Assembly: GCA_963693365.1 (NCBI GenBank)
Contig: CAVNZM010000002.1
Coordinates: 2,790,001-2,854,000, forward strand
Direction: 5' to 3'
Origin: Amoebidium appalachense
Taxonomy: Eukaryota > Ichthyosporea
Length of the DNA stretch: 64,000 nt
In this document: positions 1 to 34,002 of the stretch, in pieces
Layout of the letters: each line of letters begins with the position of its first letter
Position numbering within the stretch: position 1 is the stretch's first letter
Notes under the pieces: model-generated
What the model was told of the DNA's origin: nothing
The model's input: only the letters and a program-made list of their open reading frames with translations
The model's database searches: none
Translations under genes and position numbers: made by a program

Positions 1-92
1 GAGGGTTGGGGTGGGTGGGTGGGTGGGTGAATGGGTGGGCAGGGGGGGGGGGGGGGGGGGAGGATGAAGGAGGGGAGGGGTTGCGCACACAC

Positions 93-9018
<8,926 letters not shown>

Positions 9019-10014
9019 TGGTTAAACAATGAGCATATTACAGCGTCGTACAGAATACTGGGGTGTAGTAGTTTTGTGCAGACGGTGCGAAGGTCTTGGA
9101 TATGCATACATACATACATACACCACGGGAGGACCCGCAAGTTCTGAGCTGAATGCAAATGCCTACACAGAACCACTTTGCGAATCCAAAGAAAATGAAT
9201 GAATTCAATGGGGGTTTTTGGGTTTTTGCCGTCTAATTGTATACTATGCAGTTCTATCAGCTAATCTGCTTACTGCTGCAACCGACCTAAAACAGGCATG
9301 TGCAGAGCAGATCTCGAGAAATGCCCCTTCCAGGCAGCATGTTGGCCTCACCGTTTCAGTCAAGCAGCGGGCTAGGGCATCTGATCAGGAGCCGGTTTTC
9401 TTAATGAAGAACTAAACTAAACTATAAAAGGTTGATTTATGGGTAGTACCAAAAGCTACAAAAGGTGTTCTGTCAGAAGTCAGATGCATTGACGAAGTTC
9501 GTGAACGTCGCGATCTGGCATGGACCATGTGCCAGCATGGGCTACTCGACATCGTACGCAGACGTGTTGGCTGGTGGCTGCTGAAATATTAGAGCAAAAC
9601 GATTCAATTCATTCACACACAACCATTGAACTGCTCTAACAACATCTAATCTTCCATGCACATCGTAAATCTCTTCTCGTAGTAAACCTTGTGCAAGTTG
9701 CCAGCAAGTTGGCCAACATATTGCATACGGTGTTCTGAAACAAGTGTTGCGCGCTAAGCCAATCAGCGAGAGGTAGAGCTCTCTAGCCAATAGTAATACG
9801 CTTAAGGATTTTCACCATGAGGGGGGTAAAGTGTAAACGGCTTACAGCCACGGGCCCGCGCATGCGCCTTGTTCAAGAGTCATGAGCACTTCACAACGGC
9901 AGTAGGTAGTACATACATAACAAGTTTTCAGTGAAAGTATGATCTTTCTGTTCTTCCCTATTTTGATAGATAACCGAGAAACCAACAAACTACTATTAAC
10001 TATCAGTAGATAGA
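9019..10014. other. Divergent intergenic/promoter interval (RhoGEF / TagA)
   Basis: About 1 kb between the RhoGEF start codon (minus) and the glycosylase start codon (plus). No homopolymer or dinucleotide arrays are present, unlike the introns on either side. Two CCAAT-type motifs lie at 9758-9767 and 9786-9793. A minus-strand ORF at 9790-9542 (82 codons) is open, but I recognise nothing in it. Confidence 0.6.
9758..9793. promoter_or_regulatory. Paired CCAAT-box motifs upstream of TagA
   Basis: GCCAATCAGC at 9758-9767 and GCCAATAG at 9786-9793, about 225-255 bp upstream of the ATG at 10015. CCAAT motifs recur upstream of other genes in this window, which supports a promoter role, but no TATA box is evident here. 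Confidence 0.4.
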
Positions 10015-12283
<2,269 letters not shown>

Positions 12284-12461
12284 AACACTATAAGACGCAT
12301 AAGGCAGGAGTAGAGTTAATATCAGTGACGTTCCCATGCCTTGCCTTGATCGGGATGATGAGACGCCGGAGCTACTCACCTAGCCGATGGGGCAGGTTTG
12401 CACTGTCCGAGTAACCGTGTGTTGTAGATTATCATATTGCATTGCCTGGTATGCAACCGGG

Positions 12462-12467
12462 AATAAA
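12462..12467 (+). terminator. Poly(A) signal AATAAA, TagA
   Basis: AATAAA about 180 nt after the TagA stop codon, in otherwise non-coding sequence. Confidence 0.5.
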
Positions 12468-12714
12468 TCTGGAAGCTGTGTACACGGCCGTACGCAAACT
12501 CGTGGAACCCATCTTTATTAAACATAAAAATGTAAACAAGACAAGCTCTTTTTTTTCACGGATAGCTACACACACACATACGCACGCACCCACCGCCACC
12601 CATCTACCCCTCCCCCCTCCCCCTCCCCCCCCCCCCCCCCCCCCCACGCTTCCCTTATCTCCTAAAACAAATACACACACGCATGCACGCACACCGTACC
12701 ACCACCACCCATCT

Positions 12715-12752
<38 letters not shown>

Positions 12753-13610
12753 CACACACACACCGTGAGATACACACACACACACGCGAAGTCACAGATC
12801 TCTCGGCACATTTGACACACGGAAGTTCTGTCAGACAGTCACAGGACGGTGCTGGCACTTTGGGGGCCGGCTGCCCCGGCTAGCCAGCAGATTTCGACGC
12901 AAAAAGGCAGAATTTAAACAGTTGTTTTGCCTTCCCCGAATAATCAGGCTGAATCTTCAAGAGTCCACTGTATAAGCGTAGTAATGATTCAGCGTATCAA
13001 TGCGCAATTAAGGCCCCAATGGGTTTAAAAAAAAAAAAAAAAAAACAGAACAGCGAAACACGGAAAATAGCAGCCTCCTGTTTTCCGAAGCTTAAGGTTC
13101 TTTTGAGGCAGTCTTGACTCGGATTGCTGTTATGAGTTCTTGGATATATTTGTTTGGTGATGAGCTTTAAGCCAATCACATGAGCGGAAGTGTTTAAAGA
13201 AACCAATCAGACGAAGATCTCAACAAAAAGACGTTATCATCAGTATGTACAGACCGACAGCGAGTCTCTTGAACCGCGAGCTCTTGTTGTCTTTTACATT
13301 TAGAGTTGTGCACTTCATCCTTTCAAACGGTTTGGGAAGCGTATGATATTGTTCCTGGAACACAAAGTGCAGATAGCATGCGTGCAAACTAACCATAGAC
13401 ACATGAAAGCTCGCTTGGCATAACCGCTGTGCTGTTCAACCAACGCAGTTTGCAGCAAGTGCATGTGAAAACTCTTCAAGCATCGTAGTCTTTTTCTTTT
13501 GTAGCCTTCTGGTCTCAAAGTTGAGTCTGCGTTCTATCCTAAATCCTAGGAGAATGTTCAGGGCCTGTTCTTATACAGCACATTAGAAAGGGTTAAGACG
13601 CCGGGTGAAA
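12468..13610. other. Intergenic: TagA 3' side to kinase promoter
   Basis: Holds poly-C runs (about 12620-12645 and 12716-12750) with short CA tracts, a poly-A run (13028-13045), and then unique sequence upstream of the kinase. CCAAT-type motifs lie at 13171-13180 and 13201-13210, about 400 bp before the kinase ATG. No gene is seen. Confidence 0.6.
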
Positions 13611-21375
<7,765 letters not shown>

Positions 21376-21412
21376 ATGACAGTATTAATATAAAGCGGAT
21401 TTAAACGGTGTG

Positions 21413-21418
21413 AATAAA
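21413..21418 (+). terminator. Poly(A) signal AATAAA, kinase
   Basis: AATAAA 38 nt after the kinase stop codon at 21373-21375, in AT-rich sequence. Confidence 0.6.
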
Positions 21419-21572
21419 ACGGTTTTAAACGGTGTGAAACGTGCTTGTTTGTGTTTGGTTTGACATGGGAGAATCACGAGAAAAAAAAAGGGATAGATGA
21501 TTAGAAAAAGAAGTGGAGGAAACGTAGGGTGGGGTGGAGGAGGAGGTGGTGGTGACAGTGGGGAAGGTGGTG

Positions 21573-21588
21573 TGTGTGTGTGTGTGTG

Positions 21589-21624
<36 letters not shown>

Positions 21625-22183
21625 ATGGGAGGAAGGAAAGGGTCAGAAAGGTGGTTGTGTCTGTGTGTATGGGGAAGGGGAGAGTGGGGTAGTCAATGTA
21701 GCACAGAAAGGAGGGACAGATGCGATGACAGGAGTGATTGTTGTTGCAAAGTGGGTGAGCGTGTGTGTGTGTGTGTGTGTTTGTGGGGGGGGGGGGGGGG
21801 GGGGGGGGGGGGGAGGGGAATGGGAGGAAGGAAAGGGTCAGAAAGGTGGTTGTGTCTGTGTGTATGGGGAAGGGGAGAGTGGGGTAGTCAATGTAGCACA
21901 GAAAGGAGGGACAGATGCGATGACAGGAGTGATTGTTGTTGCAAAGTGGGTGAGCGTGTGTGTGTGTGTGTGTGTTTGTGGGGGGGGGGGGGGGGGGGGG
22001 GGGAGGGGGGGAGGGGAATGGGAGGAAGGAAAGGGTCAGAAAGGTGGTTGTGTCTGTGTGTATGGGGAAGGGGAGAGTGGGGTAGTCAATGTAGCACAGA
22101 AAGGAGGGACAGATGCGATGACAGGAGTGATTGTTGTTGCAAAGTGGGTGAGCGTGTGTGTGTGTGTGTGTGTTTGGGTGGGG

Positions 22184-22217
<34 letters not shown>
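21573..22217. repeat. Minisatellite, three ~195-198 bp units
   Basis: Three near-identical units, anchored by AATGGGAGGAAGGAAAGG at 21624, 21819 and 22017. Each consists of poly-G, a 130-bp unique core (containing GATGCGATGACAGGAGTG) and a short (GT)n. The cores appear identical; only the poly-G lengths differ. Lies between the kinase and the PH gene. The open frame across it reads Gly-rich low complexity and is not credible as protein. Confidence 0.95.
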
Positions 22218-22306
22218 CTTTAATCAAGCACCATGAAAGGCAACAAAAAATTCTTGAAGCTAAGCAATTGTGTGTGTTGGGGGGGGGGGGGGGGGGGGGA
22301 GAAGAG

Positions 22307-26275
<3,969 letters not shown>

Positions 26276-26433
26276 ATAGCTTAAAAGCAGGCTACGTACC
26301 GTAGTTGCTAAACCCATGTGTAAAATAGATGATATATTTTAATCACCGAATATCAGCTAGGAATAATATTAGCCTTAATTGCTTTAAGTTAAGAACGAAT
26401 GAAATTGTGCCACCACCTACTGAGGCGGTGTCT

Positions 26434-26472
<39 letters not shown>

Positions 26473-27355
26473 TTTTGCAAAAAGGGACCACCACAAGTAG
26501 ATGTATAACGTCGCACGTGCGGCAACACGTCAGTACGTGTTAGGAATATGTGGGTGGTTAAGGTTTAGTAGGCTTGGCAATCCGTGGCGAGGAATCTTTT
26601 TGAAGTCAGGCCTACGTCCTGTTCGTGTCAAGTGTAAACGATTGACTTTGCCTAAATATGGGGATAAATCCCCTTTTTAGAAACTGCACGATTGTCATAT
26701 TAAGGAATCCTGTAGAATTTCAACATAGACGTATAGGAACTTTTTAAGGCATGAAGGTATTGGGCTGGGGTAAATAGTTCTTCCCAGGTGGTTTGTAAGA
26801 GATAAGCCGATATTGCCCGTGTTGTACTTGTGCGTACGATTAGGGTTTACTCCCTTCAAAACACAAGCACCAAGTATTATATCAGTGACTGTGAGGGGAG
26901 AAAAATGCTTGACCTAACTTAGGTTTAAGGTGTATAATAGAATGTTGAGCTAGTCTTCCGCCGACATATACATAGTCTGAAACAGTTTTAATATATTAGC
27001 AGATGACAGCGCCATGCATCTGCGCAAGTTGAACTGCCGTAACGGTTACGGTGAATGCATGAGTGAGACATGTACACCCACGGTCAGCACCCCACAAACA
27101 TAGCGCCTAACCGAAACCGGCGAGTCCCCAGACTAGAATATTGGTCCGAGGTTGTGTGTGTGTGTGTGTGTGCACGTGCGCTGACTATGTTGTGTACATG
27201 TGTGTGTGTGTATGGGGAGGTGGGGGGGGGGGGGGGGGGGAGGGGGGGGGGGGGGAGGAAAGGGTTCCGGGAGGTGTCAATCGTTACTAAACTCCTGCAT
27301 ACCACTCAGCACGCATTCACACACGCACGCGCACACGCACACGCACACACACACG

Positions 27356-27408
<53 letters not shown>

Positions 27409-27431
27409 CACACACACCTGCGAATCGAAGT

Positions 27432-27464
<33 letters not shown>

Positions 27465-27564
27465 TTACCCCCCTCCCCCCCAAATCCTACACTGCAACTT
27501 CCCTATCATGTGTGTGCACTGATGCGGGCGGTCGCCGAGGTGCATTTTGTATGCGTATAGATGG

Positions 27565-27630
<66 letters not shown>
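26276..27630. other. Intergenic, unique and repeat DNA
   Basis: Holds a poly-T-centred repeat (separate entry), about 500 bp of unique AT-rich sequence without a convincing ORF (26540-27060), then poly-G (about 27222-27256), (CA)n (27359-27404), poly-C (27434-27465) and (CT)n/poly-T (27570-27636). Confidence 0.6.
26399..26515 (+). repeat. Family 2 repeat (internal poly-T), copy a
   Basis: Core CTGAGGCGGTGTCTCCC, a poly-T run, then GCAAAAAGGGAC and AAGTAGATGTATAACGTCGC. The same arrangement occurs inverted at 56095-56235. Confidence 0.75.
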
Positions 27631-27636
<6 letters not shown>

Positions 27637-27664
27637 GCGACTTTTCGCCGTTCTCAGTCTTGTT

Positions 27665-27916
27665 TTGAATCCCCCCAGACAACTTGCGGAGACGCCGGTG
27701 CCATCAGATTACCCATATATGGTAACTGCGCCAATCCTTTTTGCAGATCTGTCCCACAATCAAACCCTCCTCGCGCAATTTCCGGCCATATATAGGGGTA
27801 AACCTGCATATCGTTTCCCAGAAACTCGTATATCTTGTGAAGGGATGATTATTTTTAAAAGCGGAAAAAACCTTTATAATACAATTTTAAGTTCTCTACT
27901 AGGAACTGGTACTTAA
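27665..27916 (+). CDS. Coding-like ORF, unrecognised
   Basis: Open frame of about 80 codons ending in TAA at 27914-27916. It follows a poly-T tract and a plausible acceptor (CCCCCCAG, ends about 27679). Composition is balanced (AIYRGKPAYRFPETRIS, then GMIIFKSGKNLYNTILSSLL), unlike the surrounding low-complexity frames. FP-x-IYR and IF-x-SGK faintly recall TATA-binding-protein repeats, but that is not enough to name it. Upstream exons are not identified. It could be a fragment of a host gene, a mobile element or an integrated virus. Confidence 0.3.
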   Translation: MNPPRQLAETPVPSDYPYMVTAPILFADLSHNQTLLAQFPAIYRGKPAYRFPETRISCEGMIIFKSGKNLYNTILSSLLGTGT

Positions 27917-28177
27917 AACAACAAAGCGACAGCAGTTTAGTTCAGGCAGTTGATTTGTCGACCATACCTTCAAATCAATTAGAGAACCCTGTAGATCATG
28001 ATAGGCTCTTGACTGTCGGATGATCGATCTACCAAATATGGCACTCGCAAGTGTATAACACCTAAATACATATTACCTTCCTGTAGAACTGGTCTTTCTC
28101 TAGCTGATGGTATTATTGATCAATTACCACGCTTTTACTGTACACGTGCTATACAGTGGAGATCTAATAAGTATAAG

Positions 28178-28423
28178 GTGGCATCATTTGCATGCCCAAA
28201 CAACACACACACACACCAGTTTAACCGGTCATGTATCGCCAAATGTAGTTTGATAGACCACATAATACCGCAACACACACACGTCACATTCACAACAGAC
28301 ACCCAGAAAGATAGCCTACCTGTAAATTACAACATCCTTGATTTTATACTATACACGCGTAACTACGACCTGTTTATTAGATGTATTGATTGGCTTGAGA
28401 AACACATCACTACAAAATTATAG
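28178..28423 (+). CDS. Coding-like ORF overlapping an inverted repeat
   Basis: 81-codon AT-rich ORF. The last 23 codons (ending WLEKHITTKL, then stop) lie inside the repeat copy that recurs inverted at 35744-36153, where the frame ends WLEKHITTKF, then stop. The family is not recognised. Retention of the frame in both copies may simply reflect their recent duplication. Confidence 0.25.
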   Translation: MASFACPNNTHTHQFNRSCIAKCSLIDHIIPQHTHVTFTTDTQKDSLPVNYNILDFILYTRNYDLFIRCIDWLEKHITTKL

Positions 28424-28443
28424 CGCACGCGCACACACACACA

Positions 28444-28514
<71 letters not shown>

Positions 28515-28547
28515 CCAGCTGATACCGAGTGTCCCGAGGGGGAGCCC

Positions 28548-28582
<35 letters not shown>

Positions 28583-28790
28583 GGGGAACCCCAACTAATT
28601 GATTTCTCCTTATAGTCTTTATGGTGTCTCGTAGAGAAAGTAAACCCTGATATATAGTCACCACCCGACATCCATGTACGTGATCATGATATACCGCTGA
28701 GGGGATATTCCGAGCAAAACCCCCCCCCCCATACCTGAGACTGGTTCTCTTTGCCTCGAGTAAACAGCGTAAACCCCCTATCACATGCCG
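28353..28790 (+). mobile_element. Inverted repeat pair, left copy
   Basis: About 430 bp that recur in reverse orientation at 35744-36153. The shared order is: end of a small ORF, (AC)n, CAACCAGCTGATACCGAGTG, poly-A, GGGGAACCCCAACTAATTG, a unique 180-bp stretch, and CTCGAGTAAACAGCG. The dinucleotide and poly-A tracts sit at the same places in both copies, so they belong to the unit. Confidence 0.8.
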
Positions 28791-28917
28791 CCGCAAAACA
28801 AAACAAGAGGTCCCGTCGAAGTGCCCACACTATCTATTCTCCCACTTTCTCCTAGCTCTCTTTACGGTCACTAAAACTCCGAGGCTTCGAGGCCAAACAT
28901 ACACAAGGACAAGTAAA

Positions 28918-29210
28918 ATGGCATTTGCCGACATTATTCTTGTGCCCCGGCTTGACACAAGCGACATGGTTGACATAGAGTACAAGGATGATGCGCAGTT
29001 ACTGAAAATCAAGCACTATCCTCACTTGGAAGTCCTGCTTACCATCTGGGTGGATACAGCACACATATACTACGCAAACGTCACAACTGCGGAATATGAA
29101 GCTGTTCTGCGTCAAAAGGAACTCTTTATTTTTAAACAATCAGACGGCAGCCCCATAGTCGCTCGTGGGCATCACATCATCCTCCTTGTCACTCCCACTT
29201 CCTTCACCTT
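28918..29210 (+). CDS. Coding-like ORF, unrecognised
   Basis: The ATG at 28918 opens a frame with ordinary protein composition for about 90 codons (MAFADIILVPRLDTSD, YPHLEVLLTIWVDTAHIYY, AEYEAVLRQKELFIFKQ). Beyond about 29210 the same frame only mirrors the antisense transposase remnant, so the real product is probably short, truncated or spliced. No family recognised. It may be part of a mobile element or a gene broken by the transposon. Confidence 0.35.
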
Positions 29211-29216
29211 CTTCCC

Positions 29217-30738
29217 CTACATCTTCCCACATGCTCCTCCCCCTGTATCTCTCCTCCCACTCCTCCTTTGCGCTCTGTTCCCCTCGCCCTCCTGTGCGTA
29301 CTCGCTTTCGCTAACATCCTGCTCCGCATCATTGCTGGTGTTGTTCGGTTTCGCTGCGGCGCTTGTGTTCTCCAACCCCTTGTTCCGTGTCTTTAGGTGC
29401 CGCTTGCACAGTCGCACCCCTCCGTGTTCGTGGCTTGGCATGGCTTTGAGGCCACAAAGTTCCCCCGACTGCTTGTTTGCTTGGCAGGGACCGATAACCA
29501 GTGCCACTAAGGCCTTTTGCTTCTTTCTTCCCTCCGCTGCATTTGCCCGTTCCTCCTTCTTCTGCTTCTCCTCCGCCACAACACGTTCCTTCTCCCTTCT
29601 GCCGTCCAAGTGCTGCTCGCTTGTTCCGATCATGCACCCCTGTTGCTTTTTCCGTTTTCGCACTATCGTGGCGTTGCTGTTTGGGTTGCGTTCTGCGAGT
29701 GGTGCTCGACCGTGTGGTGGTGTTTGCTGGGGCGTGCTGGTGGGGTCGGCTGTTTGCGCGGGGGGTTGGGTGGGGAGGGGGCCTGCCTGCTCGGGACGAA
29801 TGTTGTGCACTGTACCGAACCGCTGTCTTGCTGTTTTGAGGGCAAAGACTTCTGCCTCCAATTCGGGTGTCGCCGGGTGTGCTCGAGGTATATTGTGCTG
29901 GTGCTCCAACCGTCATCAGAGTAGGCTAGCAACGCGTCTGGGTGGATATACTTAACGGCCGTTTCCATTTCCTCTGACATGAGACTCGAGGGCACTACAA
30001 TGGTGGGTGGGAGGGCGTCACCGGACGCAACAATAGTAGGAATGATGGATAGGTGCCAGTCTTGCTCCGCAAACCCATAGCCGACTTTGTATGTTTTTCA
30101 TGTCTGTGACCGTGAGAAGTTTCTGACCCGCACGCACGTTGGTTATGCGCAGTTGTTTCTCGTCGTCATTGAACAGATTCTTCTCCACGTTTATCTGCTT
30201 TTCTTCCACCAGTTCCTCCACCATATCAAACCACGAATTCATCTTCTCCTCCGTGAGAGCGGAAACGCGCGCTTTCGAAAGTTCGTTTGGTTTGCGGAAA
30301 TTGAGGTTGTAATTATAACCGTGCTGTTTGGCACGGCGTTCGCCGTTACGCTCAGCAATGTCCCGTGCAGACCTGAGAACTTCAGCACGAGAAACCCCCA
30401 ACCCCCTCCCAGCCAGGAACACCAGCCCACTAGCAAGGCCAATCTCCTCATCTCAGTGTTAGAATGGGCTTAGGGCCCGGTTTCTTGTTTCCATACTCAG
30501 GGTCTTTTTTGTGTCTGTATAGGGTTGCAACGGAAATGCCAGTGGTTGCAGCTACTTCGGCAACCCGTTGCTTGACTGAGCTTCTCTTCTTTAGCTGTCT
30601 AGTTGCCTGTTCCATGAACATGGGATTATACTTGGGCCCGTACTTGTAACCCTGCTTTATTACACTAGTTGCACTGCGAGTGGGCCCTTTTTTGCGAAGC
30701 TTAGGCATATGCTTGTTTTTTTTGGGAGCCTTTGCCAT
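29217..30738 (-). pseudogene. Decayed pogo/Tigger-like transposase
   Basis: Remnant of a Tc1/mariner-superfamily (pogo-type) DDE transposase. The start at 30738 opens a frame with a helix-turn-helix (TGISVATLYRHKKDPEY) and the KKPGPKPILT linker, interrupted by a frameshift near 30447. The next frame has RNGERRAKQHGYNYN, then LNFRKPNELSKARVSALTEE and an IFNMDET-like NLFNDDEKQL with the expected DET motif altered. A second frame change near 30090 leads to a segment resembling the start of the catalytic fold (IIPTIVASGDALPPTIVVPS, YSDDGWSTSTIYLEH). The following DGH-type catalytic block is missing, and a third frame holds a basic C-terminal tail ending at 29217. With at least two frameshifts and an internal loss it is inactive; assembly errors could explain single shifts but not the missing block. 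Confidence 0.7.
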
Positions 30739-32030
30739 TTTCTGACACGCAGTTACAACAGTGCTGCACTATGCTAGTGTTGTGGTCAGTAATGAAGGCC
30801 AATGCTACCCCGAGCATCACGTGCTCACACCAGCTACCTACCCCTACACAATTACACCCAAACAAAGGCAAAAACTACTCAGAAACACTTATTGAGTTGA
30901 AAAGAAAGTGGTTTGTGCCCGTTTATTATGTAGAAAACATGTCCGAAGGGTTCTGGCCAGCAGCTCATGAGAGCTCACATTTCACGTTCTGGGTATCGGA
31001 GAAGCGCCGTTTTTTTTTGCCGTTGGCCCGTTGCAGGCAGCTGAGTGCCAGTAACCGCCCCACCCATTTCCCCGCCCATATTCAAACAAAACCAATGAGA
31101 AAAAACGCACAAAAAAAGAAAATAACCAAGTATGGGATCATAAGTTTCTCACGATTTACAGGGCTCTCAAGATTTGCAGGTTTGCCCCTAAGGCGCAACA
31201 GCGAGTCAGTGCATACTTCCTGAGGCGCTCTGTGTCTTGCTGGCCTGCGGGAGGGATCGTATTTTACCTTCTTTGCCTTTCAGTCATTGCCCCCCTTCCA
31301 TGCAAGCGGAGGCGTTGGGGCGCTCCCTTTTGTTTCCTTGCCCGTCCTTTTTATTTCGCTTTTGCGTTGTACAGCAGCCTGCAATTTGCATCACCTTACT
31401 TCAGAATGTCTCCAGACCCTCAGCTCAGCTTTCAAGTTTCTCGACACCCTGCACCCAATAACTTTTATATGAATAGGTTTTGCGTTTAATCTTTAAAGAA
31501 ACTGCGAGCATACACAAGAAAATATGGGTTTCCCTTGCTATCCTATCCTCCCACTCGTAAGGGCATTCCGTTAGCAGGTTTGACCTCAAAACAGATTTCC
31601 CAAGTATGTTGCTGCTGTAGCATCGTACTTACCCTGCCGGCTGCTACTACCTGCCGGCAAAGGTAAGTATCATGCCTGCAATATTCCACGTGTGGCGCTG
31701 CACACGTATTACCCTCCCTTGCTGTGCCGTAGAGCACTCTGCAAAATAGAGTGCCCTTTCACTATTGTCCAACTTGGTCCGTTGTTCGAAACCCTTGCGT
31801 AAGTTCAAAATGGAAGCTTATTTGGTTTTTAATCTGGTGAACTGGGTAGCTACATTGTCCTCTGAATGGCCGGCCATTCCCTTCTATCTGATTTCAAGGG
31901 TTGAGCTGTTGGATTCCATCTAGTTAGTTAACCTTGCCGAACCCCCTCCCCCCCTCCCCCCCCCCCCCCCCCTCCACACACACACACACACACACACATA
32001 CACCGAAATAGGTCACACACGTCTGCAAAC
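30739..32030. other. Intergenic, unique sequence
   Basis: Mostly unique sequence upstream of the transposase remnant, probably partly its 5' region. Short plus-strand ORFs at 30732-31223 and 31232-31489 have no recognisable features. Contains an imperfect hairpin at 31621-31682 (separate entry). Confidence 0.5.
31621..31682. repeat. Imperfect inverted repeat (hairpin)
   Basis: Arms of about 21-22 bp: GCATCGTACTTACCCTGCCGG on the left and CCGGCAAAGGTAAGTATCATGC on the right (written here only as landmarks), separated by about 12 bp. Could be a fused pair of transposon ends. Confidence 0.5.
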
Positions 32031-32672
32031 GGTCATGGTTGAGCTGAGCACAATATTGGATGAGGTGGAAGACATATATATGTGTGTGGTTGCGCAGTTG
32101 TCATGTTATCTATGTTGCCCCCCCCCCCCCCCCCTCCTCCTCCCCCTTCCCCCTCTTCCCTCCTTCCCCTTCCCCTGCTTCCTTCCCCCCCCTTCCCCCC
32201 CCCCCCCCCCTTCCTCCCCTTCGTCTCGGCCTTCCTACACTTCAAACACGTTGCCCTCCCTTCCCGTACCCCCCCCCCCTCCTCCTCCTCCCCCCTCCCC
32301 CCACCTCCCCCCACCCACCCTTCTTCCTCTTCACCCGGAAACGTCTTTTTGCGGCGCTTAGTTTTTCCCCAGATGTGGGATATGTTCTAGTGATCTCGTG
32401 CTTACACACAATATTGCAGAAGAATAGTTTCTTGTTGCTTTTTCCCTTTCTTTCTTTCTTTTTGGTCTTTAGTTCTGGCTTGCTTGACTCAAACATAACG
32501 TTTCTGTGTTCCCCCCCCCCCCCCCCCCCCCCCCCCCCCTTTTTCCCCCAAAAAAATAAAAAAAAAATAAAGAAATAAAAGAAGAAGAAGAGAGGGTGGG
32601 AGGGGGGAGGGGAGGGGAGGGGGGAGATAAAAGAGGGCAAGAGAGGGAGGCGGGGGAGGGGAGCGTGCATAC

Positions 32673-33073
32673 CATTTTGGCCAGGTCGGAAGTACTTTTT
32701 GGCCTGGTGCCGAACATCTAGTTTCTGCCATACATGTCTGCTGATATTAAAATTTAATACATTCCCCCCCGTGTATCATATGTACGTGAGTCCCTCCCCC
32801 CTCCCCTCCCCTTCCTCCAAAAAAAAAAGAGGGGGGAGGGGGAAGAAGAAGAGGAGGAAGGAGGGGGGGGAGGGGGAGAGAGGAGCGGGGGGGGGGGAGA
32901 GGGAATAGAAAGTGGGCAAGAGAGGGGGGTGCGAGAGAGATAGAGGGAGAGGGAGAGAGAGAGAGAGGTGGGGGAGGGAGACGGGCGGGGATAAGGGAGG
33001 TATGGAAGGGGGGGCACATACCATTTTGGCTGGATCCAGAAGTCGTGTTGGCCTGGTGCCGAACTTCCAGTCA
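32673..33073 (-). other. Two duplicated 52-nt exon-like segments
   Basis: 32724-32673 and 33073-33022 on the minus strand are each preceded by CAG, followed by GTATG, and exactly 52 nt long. One frame is open in both and reads SAPGQ...PKW. The spacing between them is simple sequence. They look like a tandemly duplicated exon of an unrecognised minus-strand gene, or copies of a small repeat; no partner exons were found. Confidence 0.3.
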
Positions 33074-33147
33074 CTGCCAAACATGTTTTTAGATAACAAA
33101 CAGCACAACTCCCCCCCCCCCGCCGTTCTTCTTTCTCAGCCGGCTAG

Positions 33148-33184
<37 letters not shown>

Positions 33185-33292
33185 TTTGGTTGCCTGGTAA
33201 GTTTTGGAATGGAGGTCTCGTCTTTGATCTGTCCACCACAGGGGGGTTTTCTTTTCTTTTTTTTTTTTTTTTTTTCCTCTCTCTCTCCCTCC

Positions 33293-33347
<55 letters not shown>

Positions 33348-33348
33348 A

Positions 33349-33560
33349 GTGAAACAGTATCTGAGTTGGGTTTCGTTAACGAGGGGAATAGGTCGAAACT
33401 CGGGTACTGTGGATGACGTGGGCCCCCCCTGAGGATGGGCTCTGCTTATTATGCATACTCTTTATGTATGGCTTGCATTCTGCATCGTGTTATCCGTTTG
33501 TTCTTGTGTACTTCGTACTTTTTGACGCATTCAAACCCCCCCCCCCCCCCCTTTCTTTTC
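33349..33560 (+). mobile_element. Family 1 repeat, truncated copy
   Basis: Begins at GTGAAACAGTATCTGAGTTG straight after a poly-C run and continues identically to the end of the long copies (TTTGACGCATTCAAACC plus poly-C). It is thus a 5'-truncated copy of about 190 bp. Confidence 0.75.
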
Positions 33561-33572
33561 CCCTCCCTCCTT

Positions 33573-33606
<34 letters not shown>

Positions 33607-33620
33607 CCCCCCCCCCCCCT

Positions 33621-33656
<36 letters not shown>

Positions 33657-33784
33657 CCCCTTCTCCTCCCCCCCCCCCCCCTCCCACCCTCCCCTCCCTT
33701 CGCCCTTCGCCCTTCCCCGGCCTACTCCCCCCCCCCTCCCCCCCCCTTCCCCTCCTACCTTCTTTCCCCCCCCCTCCCCCCCCC

Positions 33785-33969
33785 CCCCTGGCCAAACCCT
33801 GTATACACTCTTCTCATCAGCAGGTCTCTAACCCACTCTGCAGAACGTTTTACGCATTTCTCCCCTTGGAGAACTTGATCGTTGGTGCGTTTTTGTCTGA
33901 TATCTAACGACTCTGCAGGGTCCCCTGAGACTATTGACACTCTAACATTCCCTCCCCTCTCTTACTCTC

Positions 33970-34002
<33 letters not shown>

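Noticed and set aside
29211-29955. Plus-strand continuation of the ORF that starts at 28918
   Set aside because: It is the exact antisense of the transposase C-terminal frame and reads as low-quality protein.
31810-31923. 37-codon ORF starting MEAYLVFNLVNWVATL
   Set aside because: Looks like a small membrane peptide, but it is isolated, short and without recognisable family or promoter.
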